Below, in pieces: positions 46,261 to 57,149 of a stretch of 64,000 bases of DNA. How positions within the stretch are numbered: position 1 is the stretch's first letter; every line of letters begins with the position of its first letter. The notes under the pieces are model-generated. The model saw only the letters and a program-made list of their open reading frames with translations, made no database searches and had not been told where the DNA came from. A program made the translations under genes and the position numbers. The stretch comes from Wyeomyia smithii (taxonomy: Eukaryota > Arthropoda > Insecta > Diptera > Culicidae), in contig NC_073695.1 of NCBI RefSeq assembly GCF_029784165.1, positions 234,347,844-234,411,843 of the forward strand, read 5' to 3'.

Positions 46261-48822
46261 ACCATTTCCATAAACAACGAAAAACAGAAGTATCAGTGCC
46301 TAAGTGCACGAATGCCGAATAGACATGGGACTACGGATTTTGTTGAATAAAAAACATAGATTAATTCATGATTTCCATCCAACATGCGCTTTTGGATGCT
46401 TCGGAAAGTATGTCGTACCTTTTTAAGGTATAATTCTGATTTGCCATGTCAGAATAAAAAAAATGTTTTTTTACCAATGGTGTCCAGATTGAAATGAAAT
46501 GAGGTCTCTAATATTAACAAACAAAAGTTCGAAATATCCTAAAAATCTTAAATATTCAACAAAAGAAAAATTGTTAACGTGGCAACACGAAATTTTTCAA
46601 AAATAAATTGTTTATTTTCTTTTTTTGTAAGAGTGACTTGAAACCTTTAGTGAAAAACAAAAATCAAGCAAAACAAGGCACGGAAAATTAAACTCTGTTT
46701 CTAGACTAAATTAGAGTACGGAAGTAAATCCAGCTGAATCTGCCGAAGCTCTTAACTATACTAATTATTATTTTTGATTTTACTTGACACGCACGAATTT
46801 AGTATGCTAATTTATCGTCACACCAAGCCATCGTTCTTTCACTCGCTTTCCATTTGTCTATTTATCTACCTAAACGCACCCTGATCCATCTAGTTTTTCG
46901 CGCTCAGTTAGAAACCACCACCGACTGTGACTGCAAACAAGAACCGAACAGACACTAGATTGTTTACCAATTCCGAAAGCTGAACTACCGAGCTTTCGCT
47001 CGGATTACATCTGCTACTGTGTGCCCGCCCAAGCTATGAGCTATCATAATTCGTAGACAAAGAGACGACCTCCTCCCATGGATCGCTTCTTGTGTCCTCC
47101 AGATTTGTGCTATTTATGAACGGTATAAAGGAGATCCTGGTTCAGAACAAGCCATAATCAATGTAGAGAGGATACAAAACAGTCTGCTACAAATTGTCGA
47201 ACGAAAGAAATTGGTAAACTGTGAGTTTATCTAGTTATCCATCATCGCTGTCGCACACGTTTGCCGACGCCGGCTTTCGCTTGGAATCAATTTGACCAGA
47301 CACCGAATCGAAACGGATTGAATGGATTTCGTTACACGGACGCAATAGCGAGAAAATGAGGAACAAATTGACTGCTGTGTCGAGTATTCAAACCAACGAT
47401 GGCGCCCGGTTTGTAAGCTCTAGTCCACAGGAAACGTAACATTATGTGAGTCTCCTCATCTGGGAGGGTGCTGAATAGAATCTGTTGTGTGAGAACTGTT
47501 TGCCAAGCGATTTACTCGTCGTTGCGGAGAGTGCTGAAGGATAATGCTGTTTGCATGAGTGGAACGTTGAATTTCTCGCTGTTGGACTAAACAGGCGGTT
47601 GAGTTGTTCAATGGAACGTAGCGGAACCATATTCTAAATTGGACCCTACAAATGCTTCTCGAAATTATGTCGAATAGCACTTAATTATAAAATCACCACC
47701 AATACCATTATCGCTTTGAGCGTAGATGTCCTTCGAATATGAGTGTGGCGAAGACTTGTTTACTCACCAACATCGCTTGTTTCTTCGCACCGTCACAATT
47801 TGGTACACGGTACTACGGGGATGCATGCACCAGAGGGTGACTGAGGGATACCCTCAAGTAGCGCGCTAGATCAATGACAGTACTTTCGTTCGGTTCTTTT
47901 TTTCCTTGTGACTCTCGCTTACCACACTATTGCTGACGACGGATTTCCGTGTAATAGATTGAGTGCCTTCGTACTCTCGCAGTCGAAGGTCAAGAGTCTT
48001 CTTCGAAAAGGCAACGAAGGATCAGACAGAAATCGATTACCGTCACTGGCTTTAATCCGTTGAAATTTAATGCCTTTGTCTTGTGGGCTAGATTGGTATA
48101 GATGTAATGACGAGCCACTGCAAAGTGGGATTTACTAATTCCATTAATCTCTTTGTTGTCGACGTTGGAGAAATGTACTTAGCTAATGATGAATAAATTT
48201 AACGGGAGCGGATAATTGTTATAAGTTATCATCTCACCAGGGCTTCTGACGGGCGTTGAAAATAAATTGTTTGCAACTGGTGAGAGCAGTGATAATAGCA
48301 AACATTGCGGGGAAATGATGATCCCAATTTCAATTTATCGTTTTCCTATTTAATTGTACGTAGTATATTCGCGCGTTTACTGGAAACGTGAAAGTTATTC
48401 AAACATGAACGACAACAGAGGAGAGAGATTTTTACGGAAAAGTTATTCAATAGAGCAGTGAAGCAGTGAAGGGAAATGAGTCCAGCCTGTTTCCGTTACA
48501 AAAACAAAAAAAAACAGATAAAAATGTTAATTAGACAAAGTCTATTTCAACTCGTCAGGTATGCTTGACAGCTCCTCCGGAATTCATTCAAAACAAACGA
48601 ACCAGAAGACCAGAGTGGCAAAACAAAACGATCACTTTCACGCTGAATAGCTCTACAGGTCCCGGGATAGCTTGGCTTGGGATTGTGCGGGATGAATCTT
48701 ACGACGAGCAATGAAATTAAAACTAAACGACAACAAGTTTGCGAGCGATGGCGAGTGGCTTTACTGTTTGCTCATTCGAACTTTGACATGAGAATATCGA
48801 GCGCATGGTGGTTATTAGTGTG
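46261..48822. other. No recognisable gene
   Basis: It may include the lost 5' half of the copia element, but I found no gag motif, primer-binding site or LTR. Confidence 0.4.
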
Positions 48823-48824
48823 TA

Positions 48825-49595
48825 GGGGAGAACCGTACAAGACGCACCAGTTGGGTAAGATGGCCAATCCTATTAATTCCCCAAAATACTCATACATATG
48901 GCTTTATATGACGAAATTCTGCGCTTTTCTCATAAAAACCCAGCTTCTCTACAGTTCTCATATAAAAAAGTGTGCCATAATGGCTAAAATACTCAAAAAA
49001 CTGTGCAATTTGCTGTGGCTCTGTCCAACATGTAATTATTTATGAATTTTATTTAAGCTTTTATGATTAACTGACTTGTAAATTATACAAAAAACTATGG
49101 TTCCCCTAACCTTTACACTTTTGGAATTTATAATGCTATGAGTAGTTCAAATTATTTCACCAACGTTCGTCAACTTTTACCTAAAAACAATCAACATTAA
49201 AATTGGGGCAGGACGCACTACGAAGAGCTTGCAGGAGATTGCTTGACAACTTAGAGCGTGTTCCATTATTTTTGATTTTACTTTCGAGACATCAAGCGCT
49301 TCTCACTTCGCGTGCTGATTTCTGCTAGTGGCATATTAGCATACTGCTTTGGATATTAGCATACTGCTTTGGAGACCTTTGTTGTGGTGCGTTTTGGTCA
49401 CGGGCTTGTTTGGCGGCAATGGTAATTTTTACCAAAAAAGACATTGAAATCGAGTATTTTATTATAAACTTCGTCATATACCATACAATAAATAGATCCT
49501 ACAACCATACTACACGTTCAATGTCGCTTTGAAATGATTTGAAGCGCTGTAAATCGCGTAAATGCTTAACTGGTGCGTTTTGTACAATCCTCCCC
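48825..49595. mobile_element. 771-bp MITE, TA-flanked, GGGGAG ends
   Basis: The left end begins GGGGAGAACCGTACAAGACG and the right end, inverted, GGGGAGGATTGTACAAAACG. They share a ~28-bp TIR ending CACCAGTT, with TA on both sides (48823-48824, 49596-49597). A GGACGCACTACGAAGAG block inside (about 49209) recalls the TIR. No transposase ORF. Confidence 0.82.
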
Positions 49596-49597
49596 TA

Positions 49598-51550
49598 CTT
49601 GTCGTAACGCGAAGCGTCACGTGTGGCAGCAGGAGTTTGGAGTTTCTTCTTCTCACAATTCTGCCGTGCCGTAAATGTTGACAGCAATCAGCCAACCGGA
49701 AGTGAAACGTTTATAGTTGAAATAAAAACTGGAATTGAAAGCACAATTTACTAAAAATTCAAACTTCTTTATGGACAATTAGGATGTTTGTTTTTGTAGT
49801 CGTTTGCAATGTTCGCATATTTACACAGACTGTTGGTTCGTGAATACTGACCAGATTGAAACCTTCTTGGGACCATGTAGTTTTATTAGGGTATTCTAGA
49901 TTCAACGACTGTAACGCTACATAAAACTCCAAGTGTGATTAAAGTGCATGAAATGTGATGTGTAAATATTGAAATCAACTCTCATAGTCGTACGTTCGCT
50001 GTCGCCCAATCCATGGCAGGCAATTTGTGAAACTGCAAACGAGACAGTCAGCTGGAAGAAAGTTTTCGTTTGTTCTCTGTTCCGTACCGTGGGGTCGCAA
50101 ACTTTTGCTGAGTAAGCCCCAAAGCTACCGTAGCAGGCAAAAAAGGGACACGCCGCCGCCGCCACCGCAGAAACAACTGGCAACCAGCTATTTCATCAAC
50201 TGCTGTCGCCTGCTCAACTGTATGGAACGAAATAAATAAAGCTGACTCCAACTTTGGCTAGGTGCTAGAGTGTAGAACTTGTATTTCGGCAAAAACTTTA
50301 GCATTTTCTTGCTCGCTGTAACTTTGTGTCATGAATCACACATGCAATCAAGTCATAAAATCCAATTTGTTTTAAATGACGCGGAACTCCAACACAAACA
50401 GCATTGAATCGCATTTCATATGCACGATGCAAGTAAAACTTTTTACTTGTAAAGTTGTACTCAAGACTCTACCGACCATCCTTTTGAATATAAACAATTT
50501 CAAATCGGGAACACAACTTGAAAAAGATCACAAAAACAATATGCAATGCTTCTTGAATCGCTTAAGCTTATTTCAAAAGCGAGTGCGAACTAAAACAGTA
50601 AAAAACTAATCTAATCGTTTTATCCCACTCTGGTCACACCAAAAATTAATCCTTTTATGAAAGCGTTTAAGTGTAACAACTACACTCGTGAAGTTGTTCC
50701 TGTTAGATCTCAACCGGAACAAGTGATAATCGGTTTTACTAGCCTACCTGACCTGGACCAACTATGCCAACTGGCGAAAGCCACCACCAACTGTCCGATT
50801 CCGACCGAACGACAAGACAAACAAATGAAATGATCAAAGCCACGGTACCGTCCCTAACGGAGTTTACCAGGCTGAAATCGAGTATTTGTGTGTTTGTGTA
50901 CAACTACCGTGTCATAGTTGCTACGGAAGGAAAACGACGGGAAACAGAGAATAAAACCTTCCTTTCGTACTACAACACTTTTTGGTGGTTAGCTAGGAAA
51001 ACCGCTGCGCCGCACACTACTACCGGAAGCGTTGCCAGAAGCGCACAGCCAAGCAACCGTCCGGAAGGAAGCCAGCGTGTTTTCATCGTTTCGAAGTAGG
51101 TACCTAGCTGATGACGATGAAACCGGGATGGGGATTGCACGGATTACACTCCACACCGCACCGACCGACAATTACACCTAACCAGCGCCAGAGGAATCCA
51201 AAACAAAAGAAATGAGGAAATGTCCCGATGGAATATTCAATGTAGTGGAAGCCGCAGATTGCGAAGGTCAGCATGATGGTACATATGCAATCAGCGGTAA
51301 GCAGTTGATCGAGCGTGTTAGCCCGGAGTGTATTTACTGTCATTCGACTATTTACTATGGGTAGTACTGTGCTTTAATTTTATTAAAATAACGCCATTTT
51401 AGGTAGAAAAAGTTTAGTACAGTAGGCAAAAAAAGTTTAGCTACACAATTTACTTTTTTTATTTTTCTGGTGAAAATCGGGTTAATTTAATGAGCGTTCC
51501 TTCATGATTTATCAATTTAAGTTTATTTATCACTTTTACTTTATTTGTCG
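49598..51550. other. No recognisable gene
   Basis: Contains a short CCG run near 50145-50165 and ORFs under 115 codons without recognisable motifs. Confidence 0.4.
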
Positions 51551-51554
51551 TAAC

Positions 51555-54500
51555 ATAGTTAAGATATAGCCTGATGAACGAAATTCTTCCGATAAACTCG
51601 GTTCCTGGCTACGTTTCTCAAATCTCGCGGGCATCCAATGCTTGCCAGGATTTGCTCCACTTGGTCTAACCACCTTACTGCGCTCCTCTTTGTCGTTTAC
51701 AAACTAGATTTTCAGCGAATGCCAATTTTGCAGTTGCATAGTTGTCCGGCATACGTGCAACATGTCCTGCCAAGCGTATCCGCCCGGCTTTGGTCATCTA
51801 CGAGATACTAAAATCGGCAGTGAGTTGGTCCACCTAGTGGTTCATTTTCCGTCGCCACACACCTTCCTTCTGCACGTCGTTCGAAAACTCCAAAAACTAG
51901 AAAGTTCTCCTGAAACAGTGTCCATGACTCGTGCCCGCAAAGAACAACCGGTCTCATAAGCGTTTTATACAGGAAACACTTCCGTAGATAATATGCCTCC
52001 GGATCTCACGGCTGGTATCGTTGTCCGAAGTTACCAGTGAGCCAAAGTAGACAAACTCGTCGACTACCTCGAGCTTATCGCCGTCGCCTAAGTGGGCTCT
52101 GTCGTGCTTTGTCCCGCCAGTCAGCATGTATTTCGTTTTGGACGTATTAATCTTCAGCCTAACCATCTCTGCCTGGCGTTTTAGTGCGATCTACTTCTCT
52201 GTTACCGCCTCATCATCGGTAAAACAGATAAATTGGCCGGATCGGTTGAAAATCGTGCCCCGCATATTGAACGCTGTTCGTCGCATAACACCGCCTGGCG
52301 CAATGTTGCCGAAGTCCCCTGCGGGATTCGTATGGGCCAAACAATCCACCCGAAATACACCTATCGTAGCCTTTATCAGTCGCATCAGCTTCCCGGGAAA
52401 GCCGTTCTTATCCATGATCTTCCATAGCTTTTTCCGGTCAATTGTATCATATACGGCTTTAAAATCGATGAATATATGGTGCGTAGGAGCTCTGTATTCA
52501 CGGCAGCAAAGTGAAGATTTGGTCCGCTATTTATAGGCGTCACTCAGGATAGTAAATGCACGATAGTCGTTTTTTTGTGGATACGGTATATAATAGGGTG
52601 GGGAAAAATGATCGATTTTCCAGAACCATGTTTTTTTGGTTCCTTTTGGGGTTCCATACAACCCCAAACTTACTTGAAGTCGATTGGTTTTGTCTCCGCT
52701 TGGCGCATTGCATTTCAAATTTGTATGAAAATTTATATGGGAAAACCTACTTTTCTGCATTTACCTTTCTAGAGAGCTCAATAATGCTCTAATAATGCAC
52801 TACATTATGTTAAAGTATAGTATTTTAGATGCCTAACAACTTTGCACTGAAGAGCTAGAATGTCCCTAAGAAGAGCCATAGCAGTTCAAAGTAGAGTATG
52901 TCGATTAAAATGCAGAAAATCTTGTTTTCTACCAACATTACCAATGTACTGGCGTCAGTAGGATTCCCATCAGAAGTAACCTGTCAGAACGAGTTTATAC
53001 ACTCAGCTGGACCAAGCAAACAAATTTAGGTCAATATTCTAGGGGTATATAGAATCTACAACGTGTTTCAGAGATAACTTCTGATGGGAATCTGACTGAC
53101 GCCGGTACACTGGCAGTGTTGGCAGAAAAAATTATTTGCAACATAAATTTCGACATACTCAACTTTGAACAGCTCTAGTATTTTTTTGGCACGCTTGCAA
53201 TGCGCCAAGCGGAGATAAAACCAATCGACTTCCAATAAATTCAGGATTGTTTGGGGCCCCAAATAGAACAAAAAAAACTTGGTTCTGGCTTTCTGCTATC
53301 AAATTTCGTTTTTTCCATATAAAGATTCCCCACCCTAATAATCTCATCCTTACACTCCTCTGGCAGCTGTTCGATATCCCAAATCTTAATAATCAGTCGA
53401 TGCAGGCACTCGGCACTCGGGCCTATCTTCAGCCGCTTGATGGCATCCTTAACTTCATCTGTCGTTGAAAGTGGTACGTCTCCGTCCTCTGCTGCATCGC
53501 CAGTATCATTTCATCGTCCGTCTTGGTCCTCTTGCTTTATACCATCCAAGTGTTCATCGTAGTGCTGCTTCCACTTTTCGGTCACCTCACGATCGTCCGC
53601 TATATTACTTCCTTACTTATCACGGCGCTTTGCGACTCGCGTTACAAAACCTGTGCGATATGTGTTGAGTTCCTTGAAGAACTTTCGAATCTCATGAGTG
53701 TGATTCAGCTGTTCTAGTTTCTCGAACTCGTCATTTTCCTGGCGGCGCTCCTTCTTCAAGAATAGTTGGTTTTGCTGTCTCCTCTTCTGTCTATATCGCT
53801 CCACGTTCTGACGGGTAGCCCGACGCAATATTAGTACCCGCACAGCATTCTTCTCGTCCAACACCTTCCAACACTCATTGTCGAACCACTTATTCCGTCG
53901 GTTTCGTTCCACATACTCCAGGACGTTCTCCACTACGCTGTTGATGGCTGTTTTCACGGTGCTTCAACAGTCCTCGGGAAAGTTTCCAACAAACTCGCCT
54001 TCTTACGGCAGCAAAGCTTTGAACAAATACGCGAATTTTCAGCGACGTCGATTTGCCTCAGACGCGCGAGTTTGTACCGCGGCGGGCGTCGGTAACGAGT
54101 GTTGTTCACAATGAAGAGATTTAGGCGCCTTTTCACCATCTCTAAATATAGTCTGAATCGATGTTGGCGCTTCGATAGGTTCTATCCTCGGTGATGTCTG
54201 AGAAGTACCAACTAACTAGCAATACGTGGTAGATTTGTGGTCGTGGTCTGATTTGTTGATCTCCAGATGTACCGCTGTAGGATGTTGGGCTGGAGGAAGG
54301 TACTACGTACGGCCATATTCTTGGAAGCGGCGATGAGTCTCAGGCCGTTTTCGTTGGTGGTGCACGCTGAGCTTTCCAATTAGCTTAAGCTCCTTCTGGT
54401 CGACCTGAGCGTGGTGATCCTTTATATCATGTGTTGAGCCGCGCTTCAGCTGCGCATAGTTTTCATCCTTATCATCATCGGTGCTTCCGAGATGGGATTT

Positions 54501-54870
54501 GTACACATTGATGATGCTGACATTGAAGAACCGGCCTTTAATCCTCAACCGGCATATTCGGGGAGTGATCGGCTACCACCCAACCACCCGCTTCTGCATA
54601 TCACCCACCACAATTAAAGCTGTACCCAGCTCTGGTAGATGGTATGACCGGAGAGAACGTACCGATGCGGCTCTACAATTTATCAGCAAGTACTCGAATG
54701 CTTCCAATGAAACTGAGATCATTAGTCCGTTTCGATCGTCTAAATCCATGCCGTTTTTTTCGCTTCAAATAATCTTGTTCTTCGTTTATTGCTTGTTTTT
54801 GCTGGTGCAGGCTCGCAAGGCCTGCAACCAACTCCACTGTCTCGCAGGATGACCTACGCGGTGATGTTAC
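51555..54870 (-). pseudogene. RTE-type LINE remnant with endonuclease, RT and an inserted MITE
   Basis: Reading leftward: endonuclease-like GRFFNVSIINVY at about 54,540; the basic linker region RRQENDEFEKLEQLNHTHEIRKFFKELN in 53957-53613; RT pieces DIEQLPEEC near 53,360 and FPGKLMRLIKAT near 52,390; a decayed catalytic box near 52,210; and NTSKTKYMLTGGT and EVVDEFVYFGSL (52166-51954). Several frames and stops make it dead. A fold-back MITE (52596-53335) interrupts it between RT blocks. The family is the same general type as 32340-33490 but clearly a different element. Confidence 0.8.
52596..53335. mobile_element. 740-bp fold-back MITE inside the RTE remnant
   Basis: Ends GGGTGGGGAA and TTCCCCACCC flanked by TA (52594-52595, 53336-53337). 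The inverted similarity runs far inward. ACCAATCGACTT pairs with AAGTCGATTGGT, GTATGTCGA with TCGACATAC, and GATTCCCATCAGAAGT near 52,963 with ACTTCTGATGGGAATC near 53,079. Nearly the whole element is one long imperfect palindrome that could give double-stranded RNA. Confidence 0.85.
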
Positions 54871-55095
54871 CACCAGTACTTTTGGCTTTGGTGTTCAGAA
54901 TCCTGAGTGCACTAACAAGACGATTGGTCAGTCGCTCCTAACATAGAGGTCAGACGCTTGAATAAGCTTCCGAGGTCGCACCGGGGTTGGTTACTCGTAC
55001 ACCAGTGTGCACCACGGGGAGGTAGGGATAGGAGATAGTCTTCGGCAAAATTATGAACAGTAAATCTAACCTTCCAAAACAAAACAAAACTACTA
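54871..55095. other. Short spacer, possible RTE leader
   Basis: CTCCTAACATAGAGG to GGGATAGGAG (54935-55035) loosely matches 33905-34050. No ORF. Confidence 0.4.
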
Positions 55096-55650
55096 CTATA
55101 GACTGTTCCGAAATCTATAAATGCACTTTCATTCTTAAATGAAACAAAATATGTAGTAGTTTTTTGGACATTGTGTTTTCAAGCATGCTTAATTAATATT
55201 TTCGTCTTAAAACTGAATTCAGTTAGTATTATTTCTGACCAGGTACGCTAGTTCTCTGACTTTTTTATAACACCACTCATAAGCTTTTGCACAGTGCTTT
55301 CTCCGACCACTTTTACCATTTTTGACCAATCTTTCTTGATTTTTTTTTACATTGTTCGCTGGTTTCATATGTTTCCTTTCGTTCGGGTGAGCAGTTTGGT
55401 AGATTCATCTCCTTTGGTTCATATGAGACTTTGTTTGTTTTATATCACTCTAGCGAATCCTTAGAATAATAACAGGAAGCATGATTGGGCTAAAAGATTG
55501 TACGATGTTTATGCTATTTAATCAAGGATAGCAATTTTTTTGCAAACACTCTTCTATCACATCGTGTTATTCATTGTGTTAGTGGTAAAAAATGGATGAA
55601 ACAGTTTACTACATTCGCAAAAGATCTGCCACACCATAACTTTCTTGTCG
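55096..55650 (-). pseudogene. DD37E Tc1-like transposon, C-terminal half (left of the LINE)
   Basis: The minus strand begins at 55,650 with KKVMVWQIFCEC, the same block as in the copy at 62475-63275. It continues in decayed form through YSKDSLE near 55,450 to a TIR at about 55,096 (TATAGACTGTTCCGAAATCT). It is the missing half of the transposase whose N-terminal half lies right of the LINE. Stops throughout. Confidence 0.75.
55636..55650 (+). repeat. Target site duplication, left of LINE
   Basis: ATAACTTTCTTGTCG occurs here and again at 60746-60760 right after the LINE's A tail. The perfect 15-bp match fixes both LINE ends and shows recent target-primed insertion. Confidence 0.93.
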
Positions 55651-55778
55651 TTCCGCGTCGAACACTCGACAGAAACGGACGTGCAAAGTGGTCGTTCTAT
55701 TACAATCCGGTCCGTGTGTACGAATAGCCAAACAAAAGAGTGTATTATTCAAGGCCATAGTGCGCTACATTTAGCGCG

Positions 55779-57149
55779 ATGGATATAGATCCCTCGCCTC
55801 CCGTGCCACCATCCCCGAACCCCCCTGACCCTGACCCTTCTGTTACCCCCTACCCTGTTCATTCTCCAGTCCCCCCTCGCCCCAGGCTTTACCCGGACGG
55901 ATCTCAACAGGGCAGCTATACTGTTTATTTTCGTCCAAAGGCAGGAGTGAATTCAAAGCGATTAAACATACTGCAAATTTCAAAAGACCTGACGAAGGGG
56001 TACAAGGCCGTGACCGAAATTTCCAAGGTCCGACCTAACAAGCTCCGTGTCGTGGTCAGTGATCTGGCACAGGCCAATGCTATCGCTTGCTCTGAGCTCT
56101 TCACACGCGAGTATCGCGTTTACATACCCGCACGAGACGTGGAGATCGACGGTGTCATAACCGATTCGAGTCTGTCTGTCGAGTGTATCCTAAAAAGCGC
56201 AACCGGTTGCTTCAAAAATACCGAAACACAGGCGAAGATTTTGGATTGTAAGCAATTGCGGTCCATGTCTCTCGTCGGCGGTAAAAAAGTTTACACTCCG
56301 TCAGACTCGCTTCGCGTTACGTTTGCCGGATCTGCACTCCCTAGCCACGTCTCGATCGACCGGGTTCGTCTGCCTGTGCGATTGTATGTACCCCGTGTTA
56401 TGAATTGCACCAATTGCAAGCAGTTAGGCCACACAGCCGCCTACTGCTGCAATAAGGCACGATGTAGCAAGTGTGGGGAGACTCATGCAGAAGATTCTTG
56501 CAGTGTTAATGCTGAAAAATGTATTCACTGTGGGGAAAACCAGCATGAGCTCTCCACATGCCCGGTGTACATGCAGCGCAGAGATAAAATCAAGCGGTCA
56601 CTTAAGGAGCATTCAAAGCGTTCTTACGCTGAGATGCTTAAGAAGACCGTGACCACTTCTACCATAACATCGAACCCCTTTGATCTGTTGCCCTCTGATG
56701 AAACCGATTCTGACGATTCATCAGCGGGAACATCTTATGCCAATCCTGGGGAGTCTAGGAAGAGGAAAAATGTTTCTTCTCCTAAACTTCCCCGTAAAGG
56801 TCCTAAGATTTCCCAAAGTGTAATGAAAAGTACGCACAAACCAAACAGTGCTGCGGAAAAACCGAAGCAAACTCCTCCTGGGCTTGCAAATTTAAAGTCC
56901 AAGAAGGAGTTCCCAACACTGCCAGGAACATCTAAAACCCCAGTTGTTCCTTTTGCACATCCAGTTGATGAAACAAACTCTGGATTAGTGAAATTTTCTA
57001 ACATTGTGGACTGGATTTTTGAAACTTTCAATGTACCCGATCCAATTAAAATTTTTTTTACAGCATTCCTCCCAACAGTTAGATCATTTTTGAAGCAGTT
57101 GACTGCCCAATGGCCCCTCCTTGCAGCGATTGTATCCTTCGATGCCTAA
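55779..57149 (+). CDS. LINE ORF1, Gag-like RNA-binding protein with three zinc knuckles
   Basis: 456 codons, intact. A Pro-rich N-terminus (residues 5-45) precedes a globular region with RRM-like spacing (about 50-200). Three CCHC-type knuckles follow: C-x2-C-x4-H-x4-C from residue 210, then C-x2-C-x3-H-x4-C, then C-x2-C-x4-H-x4-C ending near residue 262. A Lys/Ser-rich linker follows, and a hydrophobic C-terminus. ORF1 proteins coat LINE RNA and deliver it to the nucleus. Its stop TAA (57147-57149) overlaps the ORF2 start ATG (57142-57144) in ATGCCTAA, so ORF2 is likely translated by termination-reinitiation. Confidence 0.9.
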   Translation: MDIDPSPPVPPSPNPPDPDPSVTPYPVHSPVPPRPRLYPDGSQQGSYTVYFRPKAGVNSKRLNILQISKDLTKGYKAVTEISKVRPNKLRVVVSDLAQANAIACSELFTREYRVYIPARDVEIDGVITDSSLSVECILKSATGCFKNTETQAKILDCKQLRSMSLVGGKKVYTPSDSLRVTFAGSALPSHVSIDRVRLPVRLYVPRVMNCTNCKQLGHTAAYCCNKARCSKCGETHAEDSCSVNAEKCIHCGENQHELSTCPVYMQRRDKIKRSLKEHSKRSYAEMLKKTVTTSTITSNPFDLLPSDETDSDDSSAGTSYANPGESRKRKNVSSPKLPRKGPKISQSVMKSTHKPNSAAEKPKQTPPGLANLKSKKEFPTLPGTSKTPVVPFAHPVDETNSGLVKFSNIVDWIFETFNVPDPIKIFFTAFLPTVRSFLKQLTAQWPLLAAIVSFDA

